Shown piece by piece: positions 51,774 to 61,784 of a stretch of 64,000 nt of DNA (position 1 is its first letter; the number at the start of each line of letters is the position of its first letter). The position numbers were made by a program, and so were the translations under genes. Under the pieces are notes generated by a model. That model had not been told where the DNA came from. It did not search any database and saw only the letters and a program-made list of their open reading frames with translations. Source of the stretch: Sporobacter termitidis DSM 10068 (GTDB lineage: Bacteria > Bacillota > Clostridia > Oscillospirales > Oscillospiraceae); contig NZ_FQXV01000017.1 in the NCBI RefSeq assembly GCF_900130065.1, positions 1 through 64,000 of the forward strand. The letters are read 5' to 3'.

Positions 51774-53156
51774 GTATTTGCCGAAATTTCCTTCGTTCAT
51801 ATCGATTCCAACCTTTGCCGGGGCGCCGGCCAGCCTTTTGACGACCGGCTTTCCGCCGGCCTTCAGCGCCGGCGTTTTGAACGCAGCCTTGATCGTAAAG
51901 GCGCTGACGGCTTCCTTCAGCTGCGCGGCCTGGCCGGACAGCTGCTCGCTGGCGGCGGCGCTCTCCTGCGCCGTGGCGGCGTTCGTCTGGACGACCTGGG
52001 AGACAAGAGAGATGCCGTTGTTGATCTGTTCGATCGCGGCGGCCTGCTCCTTGGACGAGACGGAGATGGACTGGACGAGATTTGCCGCGCTCTCGATCTG
52101 GCTGACGATCTGATTCAGCGCGTCGGCCGTGCTGCCGGCGATCTTTGTGCCGGCCTCGACCTTGCGGATAGAACCCTCGATCAGCTCCGTCGTCTCCTTC
52201 GCGGCATTGGCGGACTTGGCCGCCAGGTTTCTGACCTCCTCGGCCACGACGGCAAAGCCCTTGCCGTGCTGGCCGGCCCTGGCGGCCTCGACAGCCGCGT
52301 TCAGCGCCAGAATATTTGTTTGAAAGGCGATGTCGTCGATCACCTTGATGATCTTGCTGATGTTGCTGGAGGAGATATTGATCTCATCCATGGCGCCGAG
52401 CATATCTTTCATCTGCGTGTTGCCGATTTCAGCGTTTTTCTTGGCGTTCTGGGCGAGCTCGTCGGCCTTTTCCGCGTTCTGGGCACTGAGGCTCGTCTTG
52501 GAGGAGACCTCCACCAGGGAAGCCGTCAGCTGCTGGACGGAGCTGGCCTGGGCCGTGGCGCCCTGGGACAGGGCAAAGCTGGAATCGGAGACCATGTTCG
52601 CGCCGGAAGCGACCTGCTCGGCGGTGACGGAGATTGCGCTGACGATCCGGTGCGTATTGTCCACCAGCTCCTGCAACGCGTTGCCGAGGAGGTCCTTCTG
52701 GCACTGGATATGTACCTGTGTCGTCAGGTCTCCGGCGGCCATCTGCTTTGTATCGGCGACCTTTTCCCGCGTGGCGTTCAGCAGCTTGATAAACGTATAG
52801 CCGTGCAGCATCATTTCGTCGTGAGTATTCGGGTCGATAACCATATCGCTGTCGAAATAGGTGAGGTCGCCCTCTGTCATTTTATTCAGGCCGACAGTCA
52901 TCCCCTCGATCGGGCGCCTGAGATACTTGCCCAGAAAGCGGGAGAAATAGATCCCCAGGAGGATACCCACCACGGCGAGCGCCGCGATAATGATGAGCGT
53001 CACCGTCGAGGACCCGCCGGACGCCGTATTCTGGATCGTCAGTATTCCCAGAACGGCCGCGGCCGCCAGAAAGACCATCGATATCAGATTGCAGATGAGT
53101 ATCTTTGTGCCGAGTCTTGCTTTCCTGTAGGGGCTGATTTTGTTAAGCATAGTCAC
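51771..53156 (-). CDS. Methyl-accepting chemotaxis protein
   Basis: The 461-residue receptor has two N-terminal membrane helices ([24 protein letters not shown] and [20 protein letters not shown]) with only a short loop between them, so it lacks a periplasmic sensor domain. The cytoplasmic signalling tip shows [53 protein letters not shown], the universal hairpin, and the C-terminal methylation helix [25 protein letters not shown]-like linker is not obvious. It may sense a membrane or cytoplasmic signal. No other chemotaxis gene is in the window. Confidence 0.94.
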   Translation of the reverse strand: MTMLNKISPYRKARLGTKILICNLISMVFLAAAAVLGILTIQNTASGGSSTVTLIIIAALAVVGILLGIYFSRFLGKYLRRPIEGMTVGLNKMTEGDLTYFDSDMVIDPNTHDEMMLHGYTFIKLLNATREKVADTKQMAAGDLTTQVHIQCQKDLLGNALQELVDNTHRIVSAISVTAEQVASGANMVSDSSFALSQGATAQASSVQQLTASLVEVSSKTSLSAQNAEKADELAQNAKKNAEIGNTQMKDMLGAMDEINISSSNISKIIKVIDDIAFQTNILALNAAVEAARAGQHGKGFAVVAEEVRNLAAKSANAAKETTELIEGSIRKVEAGTKIAGSTADALNQIVSQIESAANLVQSISVSSKEQAAAIEQINNGISLVSQVVQTNAATAQESAAASEQLSGQAAQLKEAVSAFTIKAAFKTPALKAGGKPVVKRLAGAPAKVGIDMNEGNFGKY

Positions 53157-53338
53157 TTCACCAATCCTGTCTTTGTGTTCCGGAAATTCTGGCGTAAACC
53201 GCCTCCGCGACCCTTTTAATATTAGGAATCGTATCTGAAAGTGATTTATCGGTGTTTTTTTCCAGTAGTTAAGACTCCCGGCAAAAGTAATATCATAATT
53301 ACAAATTCTGCCCGCGGATTTTGTGCGTAATAGATAAA

Positions 53339-53367
53339 TAAACGCCCGGCAAGCCTGCCGGACGTTT
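53339..53367 (-). terminator. Terminator of pyk
   Basis: AAACGTCCGGCA and TGCCGGGCGTTT (minus strand) with a 4-nt loop and TATTTAT after it. Confidence 0.8.
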
Positions 53368-53388
53368 CGAGTTTTTGGTAATATTGAA

Positions 53389-54807
53389 TCAAGAAATCTG
53401 CTGCGCCTTGATCAGATTTGTAGAGCCGCTCGTGCCGACCGGCACGCCCGCCGTTAAAACGACGGTATCGCCTTTTTTGACGAGCTTTGTCTCCAGGGCG
53501 GCCTCCAGGCCGTCCTCAAACAGCTCGTCGGTGGACTTCCGGACTCTGCCGGCTTTCGGCGTCACGCCCCAGGAGATGGACAGCTGCCGCCTGACCCGGT
53601 CGTCTTCCGTCAGCGCCACGATCGGGCACTGGGGCCGGAAGCGGGAGATCATCCGCGCCGTATGGCCGGAGGATGTCACGGTGATGATGGCGCTGGCCCC
53701 CAGGTCCATGGCCGTTGTGCAGCAGGCGTGGCTGATGGCGTCGCTGATGGCTGTTTTCTTCTCAAAGCTGAGGCTGTTGAAGCGTTTCCAGAAATTGATG
53801 GCCGACTCGGCCGCGCGGATCGTTTTGTCCATGGTGATGACGCTGTCCAGGGGGTATTTCCCGGCCGCCGTCTCGCCGGAGAGCATGACGCAGCTGGCGC
53901 CGTCGAAAACGGCGTTGGCCACGTCGCTGACCTCCGCTCTCGTGGGGCGCGGGTTGCGGATCATCGAGTCCAGCATCTGGGTCGCGACGATCACCGGCTT
54001 GCCGGCCAGCGTGCCGTCCCGGATCATGCGCTTTTGGATAATGGGCACCTCCCAGGCGTCAATCTCCACGCCCAGGTCGCCTCTGGCAACCATGACGGCG
54101 TCGGAGGCCTCGACAATGTCGGTCAGGTTCTTGATCCCCTCGCGGTTTTCGATTTTGGCGATGATTTTAATGTTCTCTCCGCCGTGCTTTTTCAGCACCT
54201 CGCGGATGGCCGCCACGTCGGCTGCGCTTCTGATAAACGACGCGGCGATAAAGTCCATATCGTTGGCGACGGCAAACAGAATATCCCGTTCGTCCGCCTC
54301 GGACAGGCTGGCGATTTTTATGTTCACGTCCGGGATGTTCATACTTTTATGATCGGAGAGCTCGCCGCCGTTTGTCACCATGCAGACCACGTCCCGGCCC
54401 CGGACCTCCGTGACCCGCAGCTCAATGAGCCCGTCGTCCAGAAGGATTCTGTTCCCGGGCTTCAGCTCGTTGTGCAGGTTTACATATGTCGTTGAAACGC
54501 GGTGCTCGTCCCCTGCGACGTCGTCCGTGGTGATCGTGAACGCCGCGCCGCTCCTGAGTGTGACATGCCCCGAGCCGAACGTCCTGATTCTGACCTCGGG
54601 GCCCTTGGTGTCCAAAATCGACGCGGCGGAGACACCCAGCGCGTCTCTTGCCGCCTTGAATTTATTGAGCCTGGACAGATGCTCCTCGTGAGACCCGTGC
54701 GAAAAATTGAGACGAACGGCGCTGACGCCGGCATTGAGCAGCTTTTTGATCGTTTCAATATCGTCAACCGCCGGCCCCAGCGTACAGATGATTTTTGTCT
54801 TTCTCAT
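53389..54807 (-). CDS. pyk: Pyruvate kinase
   Basis: Transfers phosphate from phosphoenolpyruvate to ADP. The start is the ATG at 54807, with CGGAGG just upstream; the frame is open further upstream but without family features. The 472-residue product has [63 protein letters not shown], and [50 protein letters not shown], all core motifs. The C-terminal domain is normal and lacks the extra PEP-utiliser domain of bacilli. It is monocistronic. Confidence 0.96.
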   Translation of the reverse strand: MRKTKIICTLGPAVDDIETIKKLLNAGVSAVRLNFSHGSHEEHLSRLNKFKAARDALGVSAASILDTKGPEVRIRTFGSGHVTLRSGAAFTITTDDVAGDEHRVSTTYVNLHNELKPGNRILLDDGLIELRVTEVRGRDVVCMVTNGGELSDHKSMNIPDVNIKIASLSEADERDILFAVANDMDFIAASFIRSAADVAAIREVLKKHGGENIKIIAKIENREGIKNLTDIVEASDAVMVARGDLGVEIDAWEVPIIQKRMIRDGTLAGKPVIVATQMLDSMIRNPRPTRAEVSDVANAVFDGASCVMLSGETAAGKYPLDSVITMDKTIRAAESAINFWKRFNSLSFEKKTAISDAISHACCTTAMDLGASAIITVTSSGHTARMISRFRPQCPIVALTEDDRVRRQLSISWGVTPKAGRVRKSTDELFEDGLEAALETKLVKKGDTVVLTAGVPVGTSGSTNLIKAQQIS

Positions 54808-55150
54808 ACCTGCCTCCGATTTATATGTGATGTCTGATATGTCTGGTATGTTTACCGCTGCCGATATTCTATCATATATTTCGGAAAAATGTGCCGATTG
54901 TTCAGGATTTAACGAAAAATTAAAACGGCGTTTAAAGATGTACAACATATAGTATGACGCCGGATGTCCCCGGCTATTACAATTCTGTTGCTCCTGGACC
55001 CTCAGGTCGCTTTCCCATGGTGAAGTCAGGGGGAAATTATATGGTTGCGGTGCCGGGATTGATTTGACAATAGCGGCGCACCGGTATATCCTGTATACAT
55101 ATAAAACATATATAATTAGTATAATTTTATTAAAACTGGAGGACTGACAC
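54808..55150. other. Intergenic region with amidohydrolase promoter
   Basis: TTGACA at 55064 and TATCCT at 55087 with a 17-base spacer lie about 60 bases before the M20 gene. The rest, including the 5' region of pyk, holds no supported gene. Confidence 0.5.
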
Positions 55151-56290
55151 ATGAACAGCGCAAAACTACAGGAGCTGCTCCTGACACATTTTCAGTGGTT
55201 TCACCGGCATCCGGAGCTCGGGAACACCGAGCGTCAGACGACGGCGCGCATCCGCGAAATACTGGCGGCGGCAGGCGTTGAGATATTGGATACGGGGCTG
55301 AGCACGGGCCTTGTGGCCATCGTGCGGGGGAAGGGCGGACCGGTCGTGGCGCTGCGCGCCGATATCGACGCCCTGCCGGTGACAGAGGCCAGCGGCCTTG
55401 ATTACGCCTCCGAGAATATTGGCTGCATGCACGCCTGCGGCCACGATTTTCATCTGACGGCCCTGCTGGGCGCGGCGCTTCTCCTGCAGGAGCAGAAAGA
55501 CGCGCTCGACGGGAGCGTCAAGCTGATTTTTCAGCCGGCGGAAGAGCTCATCGGCGGCGCCAGGCAGGTGCTCGACAGCGGCGCGCTGGACGACGTCCGG
55601 GAAATCTACGGTCTGCACGTGGCCTCAGAGGTCCCGGCAGGGACGATTGCCGTGAGCGCCGGCGCCACCCACGCGGCGGTGGGGGGCTTTCAGATCACAG
55701 TCAGGGGCAAGGGCGGCCACGCCGCCGCGCCGCATGAATGCGTCGACCCGATTGTGGCGGCGGCACAGCTTGTCGGCGCCGCGCAGACGATTGTGAGCCG
55801 GAATACCGATCCCTTTGACAAGGCGGTGCTGAGCGTCACCAGCGTACATAGCGGCAATACGTGGAACGTCATACCGCCCGACGCCCGGCTGGAGGGGACC
55901 ATCCGCGCGCTGGGAACGGAGCAGTACAAATCCATTGCCGGGCGCTTCGGCCAGCTCTGCCGGGGCGTGGCGCTGGCCACCGGCACGGAAATCGATTATA
56001 CCTGGCACCTGGGCGCGCCCGCTACAAACAACGACCCGGCCCTGACCAGGTTCGCTGCCGAAACGGCCGAGGGGCTGAAGCTCACGGTCGTGCCGGACGT
56101 CCCCGGCATGGGCGGAGAGGATTTCGCCCTGTACCAGGAGCGCATCCCGGGCGTGTTCTGGAGGATCGGCGTCGGCAGCCCCCAGGCGGTGCATCATCCC
56201 GCCTTCGTCGCGGACCCCGCCCCGCTGCATACCGCCGCGACCCTCTTGGCCGCCCTCGGAAAAGCCGCCCTGAAGAGGCTGGTAAAATAA
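55151..56290 (+). CDS. M20D-family amidohydrolase
   Basis: The 379-residue enzyme is of the IAA-amino-acid hydrolase/aminoacylase type. Motifs: FHRHPELGNTERQTTARI, VALRADIDALPV, GCMHACGHDFHLTALLGAA (di-metal ligands with the bridging Cys), IFQPAEELIGGARQVL (catalytic EE), GLHVASEVPAGTIAVSAG, and VPGMGGEDFALYQERIPGVFWRIG. It hydrolyses N-acyl amino acids or related amides; specificity unknown. Start ATG follows ACTGGAGGACTGAC. Monocistronic. Confidence 0.93.
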   Translation: MNSAKLQELLLTHFQWFHRHPELGNTERQTTARIREILAAAGVEILDTGLSTGLVAIVRGKGGPVVALRADIDALPVTEASGLDYASENIGCMHACGHDFHLTALLGAALLLQEQKDALDGSVKLIFQPAEELIGGARQVLDSGALDDVREIYGLHVASEVPAGTIAVSAGATHAAVGGFQITVRGKGGHAAAPHECVDPIVAAAQLVGAAQTIVSRNTDPFDKAVLSVTSVHSGNTWNVIPPDARLEGTIRALGTEQYKSIAGRFGQLCRGVALATGTEIDYTWHLGAPATNNDPALTRFAAETAEGLKLTVVPDVPGMGGEDFALYQERIPGVFWRIGVGSPQAVHHPAFVADPAPLHTAATLLAALGKAALKRLVK

Positions 56291-56518
56291 CCGCTGCCAT
56301 ATAGCGGGCCGATGCCCGCATCGCCCCGTCGATCCTTACCCACAGGCCACCGCCGCGCTAACAAACGCGGCCGACCGATGGCCGTCCCTACGGAAATCCT
56401 TATGGCTTTATGTAGGGGCGATTATCAATCGCCCGCCGTCCCCGTAAGGCTCCTTTGGCAAAGGAGCTGTCGGCGAAGCTGGCTGAGGATTGCCTCCCGT
56501 GCCGCGCGGCATCGCCGG
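56291..56518. repeat. Intergenic repeat-like sequence
   Basis: GTAGGGGCGATTATCAATCG with an internal GGGCGATT/AATCGCCC dyad, then GGCTCCTTTGGCAAAGGAGC and a GTCGGCGAAGCTGGCTGAGG tail. These modules are typical of multi-copy intergenic elements in clostridial genomes. No gene. Confidence 0.6.
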
Positions 56519-58366
56519 TCAGTTTTCTATGTACTCCGAGATCGTCCTTAAGAACGCCTCGCCATATCGTGCCGCCTTGACCTCGCCGACGCCGGAGACC
56601 TCCAGAAACTCCGGCATCGTCCGGGGTCTTTTCGCGGCCATGTCCTCCAGCGTGATGTTGGAAAAGACGATATAGGCCGGCACGCCGGACTCCTGCGCCA
56701 GCTTTGCTCTGAGAGCCTTGAGCGCCGAAAGGAGCGCGTCCTCCTGCGCGGCGGAAAGGTCCTGCTCGGCGGCGCCGGGGGCGCGCCGCTCCTGTTTTAG
56801 GGCGGCCGGCGGCTTCCGGACGGGCATCGCCACGGTTTCGCCGTGAAACAGTACGCCGGCGGATCTGTCGGTCAAACGCAGCACAGGATATTCGCCCTCG
56901 GTGACCTGCAGATAATCCTCGTCCACCAGATAATCCACGATCTCCCGGATTCTTCGCCGGTCTGTGCCGCGCAGGATGCCGTAGGTCGGGAGCGTATCCA
57001 GCCCCAGCTGCAAAATCCGCTGCTCCCGGCTCCCGTGCAGCATGCGGATAATGAGCGTAACGCCAAGTCCGTAGGCATACCGTTTCCCCACCCGCGACAC
57101 GCAGGAGAGAATTTTTTGGGCGTCAACGGTGATATCCAGATTTTCAAAGTCGCTTTTGCAGCTGCCGCAGTTGCCGCAGTGCCCGTCGTGGGGCTCGCCG
57201 AAATAGGCGAGGATGTACGCCCGCAGGCAGAGGCCGGTCCTGCAGTAGCCGACCATTCTGTCCAGCCGCTCCAGGTCGCGCTTCTGGATGGTCTCACGCT
57301 CCTCATCCGTCAGCGCCTCGTTCTCGTCGGCATTTTGTATGAGGAACTTTGCCGTCGAGATGTCCCCGGTCGAAAACAGCAGGATACAGTCCGCCGGCGC
57401 GCCGTCGCGCCCGGCCCGGCCGGCCTCCTGATAGTAGCTCTCCAAATTTTTCGGCATGTTGTAGTGGATGACAAAGCTCACATTGGATTTGTCAATGCCC
57501 ATGCCAAAGGCGTTTGTGGCGACCATGACACGCCGGCGGTCGTAGACGAAATCGTCCTGATTGGCCCGCCGCTCCTCGTCGTCAAGCCCCGCGTGGTAAC
57601 GGGTGGCCGAGACGCCGTGGGCTCTTAAATCGTCGCAGACGCGTTCCACCCCCGCGCGGGTGGCGCAGTAGATGATGCCGCTTTTGCCCCGGCGCTGCCG
57701 CAGCAGTTCCCAGAGATATGCGGGCTTGCTTTTGGGCTTTACGACCTCGAAGTACAGGTTCGCCCGGTCAAAGCCGGTTGTCAGGGTAAGCGGGTCACAG
57801 AGCTTCAGGATGCGGGCGATATCCGTCTTGACGTCCGCCGTCGCGGTGGCCGTAAAGGCGCCCACGGTCGGCCTGTAGGATAAGCGCTCGATAAAATCCA
57901 CGATTTTCAGATAACCGGGCCGGAAGTCCTGCCCCCATTGGGAGACGCAGTGCGCCTCGTCCACGGCCACGAGAGAAATGGGCTGCTGTTCGGCAAAGCG
58001 CAGGAAGTCGCCCGTCGCCAATCGCTCGGGCGCCACGTAGATGATCTTGTACCGCCCGGCCTCCGCCCGCCGGAACACCTCCCGGTATTGCGCGGCCGAC
58101 AGCGACGAGTTGATAAACGCCGCCGCAACGCCCGCCTGCACCAGCGCGGACACCTGATCCTTCATCAGCGAAATAAGCGGCGACACCACCAGCGTCACGC
58201 CGGGCAGGAGCAGCGCCGGTATCTGATAGCACATGGATTTTCCCGCCCCCGTGGGCATAACGCCCAGCGCGTCCCTCCGGTCGAGGAGCGCGTCGATCAC
58301 CTGCTCCTGTCCGGGGCGGAAGCTCGTATGCCCGAAATACCGTTTAAGCGCCGTCAGCTTGTCCAT
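56519..58366 (-). CDS. recQ: ATP-dependent DNA helicase RecQ
   Basis: A 615-residue 3'-5' helicase acting in recombination and repair. Motifs in order: FRPGQEQVIDALLDRRDALGVMPTGAGKSMCYQIPA (motifs 0 and I), VVSPLISLMKDQV, LVAVDEAHCVSQWGQDFRPGYL (II and aromatic loop), GAFTATATADVKTDI, NAFGMGIDKSNVSFVIHYNMPKNLESYYQEAGRAGRDG (V, VI), zinc-binding CGNCGSC, the RQC winged helix, and a C-terminal HRDC domain (ALRAKLAQESGVPAYIVFSNITLEDMAAKRP). Full length, monocistronic. Confidence 0.96.
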   Translation of the reverse strand: MDKLTALKRYFGHTSFRPGQEQVIDALLDRRDALGVMPTGAGKSMCYQIPALLLPGVTLVVSPLISLMKDQVSALVQAGVAAAFINSSLSAAQYREVFRRAEAGRYKIIYVAPERLATGDFLRFAEQQPISLVAVDEAHCVSQWGQDFRPGYLKIVDFIERLSYRPTVGAFTATATADVKTDIARILKLCDPLTLTTGFDRANLYFEVVKPKSKPAYLWELLRQRRGKSGIIYCATRAGVERVCDDLRAHGVSATRYHAGLDDEERRANQDDFVYDRRRVMVATNAFGMGIDKSNVSFVIHYNMPKNLESYYQEAGRAGRDGAPADCILLFSTGDISTAKFLIQNADENEALTDEERETIQKRDLERLDRMVGYCRTGLCLRAYILAYFGEPHDGHCGNCGSCKSDFENLDITVDAQKILSCVSRVGKRYAYGLGVTLIIRMLHGSREQRILQLGLDTLPTYGILRGTDRRRIREIVDYLVDEDYLQVTEGEYPVLRLTDRSAGVLFHGETVAMPVRKPPAALKQERRAPGAAEQDLSAAQEDALLSALKALRAKLAQESGVPAYIVFSNITLEDMAAKRPRTMPEFLEVSGVGEVKAARYGEAFLRTISEYIEN

Positions 58367-58624
58367 CGTATCCCTCGCTGTATCAGTTCAGAAAATTCGT
58401 TTACATTTATATGGAAACCACTGTACATTATATGTCGATAAGACGGGCAAAACAATAGATAATGAGATAATTGGCCGTATTCAAAGCGCCCGAGAGCTTC
58501 TGTTCTCCGGCGCTTTTCGGCAATATATATGAAGCTGCCCGCCGGAAGGCGGACAGTAATTGGCGATATTTACCCCTTGAAAAAGGTTACAAATTAGTTA
58601 CAATAGTTACAGGAGGTAACAACA
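58367..58624. promoter_or_regulatory. Leader region with GTTACA repeats
   Basis: GTTACA occurs at about 58585, 58597 and 58605, just before AGGAGGTAAC and the CAP-protein start. The spacing of 12 and 8 bases makes a regulatory role uncertain. No gene in this stretch. Confidence 0.4.
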
Positions 58625-59386
58625 ATGAAAAAACTTATCGTATCCATGGCACTGGCATTGTTTGTTTTCGCAATGTCGACGACGGCATTGGCCGCTCCGG
58701 CCGCGCAGAGCGCGTCATGCCCCGGCACGTCCTCAAGCGCCGCGTCCGCATCCGGCGCGAACGTCAGTAAAATTATCGAAAACCTGAAATCCCAAGGCTA
58801 TCTCAACGGGACGGCGAAGAACGGGCAGTCGCTGCAGGAGCTTTTGAAATCCTGCGGCATCTACATACCGGACGCCTCGGCGGGAACGTCAAAGGCCCAG
58901 TCCGGCGGGCAGACCGGCAAAACCTCAACCGGCAGCGGCAGCGGCGACAGTGCCGGCACGGCCGCCCCCTCTGACAGCGGCGATAAAACAGCCGCCTCTG
59001 ATAAAACGGACAACAAGTCTTATGAGCAGCAGGTGGTAGACCTTGTGAACGAACAGCGCGCGGCAAACGGGCTGTCAGCGCTGACGCTCAGTGAAAAGCT
59101 TTCCGATGCGGCCCGGGCCAAATCGCAGGACATGCACGACAAAAACTATTTCTCACACACCAGTCCGACGTATGGCTCGCCCTTCGATATGCTTAAAACC
59201 TTCGGCATCAGCTACAAGGCCGCTGGCGAAAACATTGCCATGGGCCAGGCAACGCCCGAAGAGGTTGTCAACGCGTGGATGAATTCCCCCGGACACCGGG
59301 CCAACATCCTGAACAGCGCCTATACGCAGATCGGCGTGGGCTACGTCGCGGACGGCAGCTACTGGACCCAGCTGTTTATCGGCTGA
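58625..59386 (+). CDS. Secreted CAP-domain (YkwD-like) protein
   Basis: The 253-residue protein has a signal peptide (MKKLIVSMALALFVFAMSTTALAAPA), a small helical domain (about 40-85, ISKIIENLKSQGYLNGTAKNGQSLQELLKSCGIYIP), a low-complexity Ser/Gly/Thr linker (90-140) and a CAP/SCP domain (about 145-253): VVDLVNEQRAANGLSALTLSEKL, ARAKSQDMHDKNYFSHTSPTYGSPFDML, AGENIAMGQATPEEVVNAWMNSPGHRANILNSAYTQIGVGY. The His and Glu of the CAP cavity are present. Likely envelope or spore-coat associated, as for YkwD. AGGAGGTAAC precedes ATG. Confidence 0.93.
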   Translation: MKKLIVSMALALFVFAMSTTALAAPAAQSASCPGTSSSAASASGANVSKIIENLKSQGYLNGTAKNGQSLQELLKSCGIYIPDASAGTSKAQSGGQTGKTSTGSGSGDSAGTAAPSDSGDKTAASDKTDNKSYEQQVVDLVNEQRAANGLSALTLSEKLSDAARAKSQDMHDKNYFSHTSPTYGSPFDMLKTFGISYKAAGENIAMGQATPEEVVNAWMNSPGHRANILNSAYTQIGVGYVADGSYWTQLFIG

Positions 59387-59489
59387 CGCCTCCGGCCGCA
59401 GCGCGGAGAAAGTAAATATTTCCTGAGAGACGGCGTGATGTGCTGCGGCATATCGCGCCGTCTCTCTTGCCGTCTTTTTTTGACAGGCA

Positions 59490-59738
59490 TTATAGAATCT
59501 TTATGAAATTTGCGATTCCGGCGGTGGCTTCAGCCAGCGGGACATGGAAAAGGCGTTTGATAAATTCTACCGGGGCGATGAAGCCCGGGGGAGCCGGGAC
59601 GGTCATTCCGGCCTGGGCCTCTATATTGTCAGGCAGTTGCTGGAGCAGCTCGGCGGGGCTGTCAGGCTGGATAACGCGGAATCCGGGGGGGCCCGCGTGA
59701 TATTCCAGCATAAGGTGTTTGGGAATGGCGGGGACTAA
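59490..59738 (+). pseudogene. Histidine kinase C-terminal remnant
   Basis: From the stop-bounded start near 59490 the frame reads NLYEICDSGGGFSQRDMEKA then FDKFYRGDEARGSRDGHSGLGLYIVRQLLEQLGGAVRLDN. This is the G1-F-G2 part of a HATPase domain (canonical DxGxGF... FErFYRgd..R....GtGLGLyIvk). The membrane, dimerisation and N-box parts are missing, so no kinase is made. Confidence 0.8.
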
Positions 59739-59955
59739 TTGTCTTGCCAATATTCAAGAATTTCTGCTATACTTGGCTTTAAGATATTCATAAGGATTGC
59801 TTCCTTTTGAAAATATCTCAGTGCTGATCTTTCATATGAAATCTGCGCTATTTTTGTGTGTATATTTTGCAGTAAAAATGTGTACAAACGCATACGGGTA
59901 TGAAATATTTCCGTTGCATTCTCTTTTGTACGTGGTGAAAGGATTGGTCATTTTA

Positions 59956-60726
59956 ATGCTCACGCAGGAACGTCACGAAAAAATTATAAAGATTCTGCGG
60001 GAAGAAAAAAGCGTCAAGGTTTCCGAGCTTGCGGAAATGTTTGGCGTTTCGATTGTAACCATTCGCCGGGATCTTGATTATCTCAATAAAGAAGGCCGCC
60101 TGACAAAGGTATACGGCGGTGCAATACTTGAGCATGTTGTTGCCCAAGAAAAAAAGTATACGGTCAGAGCTGCCGCGAATCTGGAACTGAAAAAAGAGAT
60201 TGCGCAGATCGCCTGTCAATTTGTCGAAGAGGGTCAATCCATTGCCTTGGATACGAGCACAACAAATCTTGAAATAGCTAAAATGCTGAAAAAAAACTTT
60301 GATCACCTGACCATTATCACCAATGCAATCGACATTGCGCTGGAACTGCGCGATAAAGATCGTTTCAGTATTATTTTAACGGGAGGGACGTTGAGAGGCG
60401 ATGAACTTTGCCTGCTGGGCGGTTTGGCGGAGGAATTCCTGAATAAATTCCATATTGACAAGGTTTTTGCCAGCGTCAGCGGGATTTCTGTTTCCGACGG
60501 CTTTACGGACTATGGACTCGGCGAATACCATGTCAAAATGAAAATGATCGAGCGCGCCCGTGAAGTCATCATTCCGGCTGACAGCAGCAAATTTGATGTG
60601 ATTTCACTTTTGAAAATGGGTGATCTGGATCTTTGCGATTTTATTATCACGGATTCCAAATTAGATAAGAATATTTTGCAAAAGTATCTGGATAATCAGG
60701 TCAAAATCGTAAACAAGTCATTCTGA
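59956..60726 (+). CDS. DeoR/GlpR-family regulator
   Basis: From ATG 59956, 256 residues. HTH: LTQERHEKIIKILREEKSVKVSELAEMFGVSIVTIRRDLDYLNKEGRLTKVYGGAI. The sugar-phosphate-sensing domain has IALDTSTTNLEIAKML, LTIITNAIDIALEL, FSIILTGGTLRGDELCLLGGLAEEF and VIIPADSSKFDVISL. Family members control sugar or polyol operons and respond to a phosphosugar. The next gene, 225 bases on, is a HAD phosphatase, which might act on the same sugar phosphate; a direct link is not proven. Confidence 0.93.
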   Translation: MLTQERHEKIIKILREEKSVKVSELAEMFGVSIVTIRRDLDYLNKEGRLTKVYGGAILEHVVAQEKKYTVRAAANLELKKEIAQIACQFVEEGQSIALDTSTTNLEIAKMLKKNFDHLTIITNAIDIALELRDKDRFSIILTGGTLRGDELCLLGGLAEEFLNKFHIDKVFASVSGISVSDGFTDYGLGEYHVKMKMIERAREVIIPADSSKFDVISLLKMGDLDLCDFIITDSKLDKNILQKYLDNQVKIVNKSF

Positions 60727-60951
60727 GTTTAAATATTATTTTTCAGCTTTAGCGGCGCGTTATATAAAAAGCAAAGACGATACTCTTTTTGAGTTTCGTC
60801 TTTTTTTATGGAACCACTTTAAAGTCGGTCAAGATAAATCATAAATTTTACATAATAATAACATGATAGCGATATAAACGATCATGATGCGTTGGTATTC
60901 TAAAAATAAGCAGTGCTGACCCTGAAATATATGTGCCATGGAGGAATCCAG

Positions 60952-61734
60952 TTGAACAAGCAAAAACAGAGAAGACCTGATATTCGCGGAATTCTTTTTG
61001 ATAAGGATGGAACACTCATTGATTTTGATTCTATCTGGATTCCTTTGGCCCTTGAACTAGTAAACATGATATTGGACAATGACATACCTCAAAAAAGGCC
61101 GCAGCATCAAAAGCTGTTACTGCAGAGTATCGGCATCGGCCCGGACAATAAGACGTTACCTCACAGTGTTTATGCGTCCGGCACGATGGAGGATGTAGCG
61201 AATACGTTATTTTTCGCGGCAATTAAGTCAGACATTATGCTGCCCTATTACTCTCATTTTCTGGAGCTTGTTCAGGATAAAACGAAAAATTACATTTTTG
61301 CGCACAGAAGATCCATCAAGGCAATTTCAGGCATCGAAAGAACGCTGGCCTTTTTAAAACAGTTGGGGTTGATTTTAGGCATCTCAACGTCTGATAGTGA
61401 GGAAAATACCCAAATTTGCCTGATGGAAACCGGGCTCATAGAGTATTTCGATTACATAGGCTGCCCGGGCAATTCAAAGCAGCCAAAGCCGTCAGGAGAT
61501 ATTCTGCTGGAGTTCAGCGGCAAATTTGATCTTAACCCGGAAGAAATCGCGGTTGTTGGGGATAGCGCTGTGGACATCGCATTTGCAAGACAAAATCATG
61601 CAGGGCTCGCAATCGGAGTTCTGAGTGGAGCTGAAGGAGGTGGGGCGTTTACGTCCAAGGCTGACTATGTCTTACCCACTGTTGTGGAAATAATACGCGA
61701 CAACCAGCCGATTTGGATTCAATGCGCTGAATGA
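60952..61734 (+). CDS. HAD-superfamily phosphatase
   Basis: A TTG start at 60952 follows GGAGG by 8 bases; 260 residues. HAD motifs: RGILFDKDGTLIDFDSIW (motif I, DxDGT), LGLILGISTSDSEEN (motif II), the Lys in SKQPKPSGDILLEF, and AVVGDSAVDIAFARQNHAGLAIGVLSG (motif IV). The layout is that of phosphoglycolate phosphatase or PpaX-like enzymes with a helical cap. Adjacent to a DeoR regulator, so a sugar-phosphate substrate is plausible. Confidence 0.9.
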   Translation: MNKQKQRRPDIRGILFDKDGTLIDFDSIWIPLALELVNMILDNDIPQKRPQHQKLLLQSIGIGPDNKTLPHSVYASGTMEDVANTLFFAAIKSDIMLPYYSHFLELVQDKTKNYIFAHRRSIKAISGIERTLAFLKQLGLILGISTSDSEENTQICLMETGLIEYFDYIGCPGNSKQPKPSGDILLEFSGKFDLNPEEIAVVGDSAVDIAFARQNHAGLAIGVLSGAEGGGAFTSKADYVLPTVVEIIRDNQPIWIQCAE

Positions 61735-61784
61735 AACGACGTGAGAGTAAACCGAAGCCGGACGACATGCATGGAGGTATAGAA

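Noticed and set aside
53389-55152. N-terminal 115-residue extension of pyruvate kinase
   Set aside because: The frame is open but lacks family similarity; the ATG at 54807 with CGGAGG and the canonical RKTKIICT start is clearly right.
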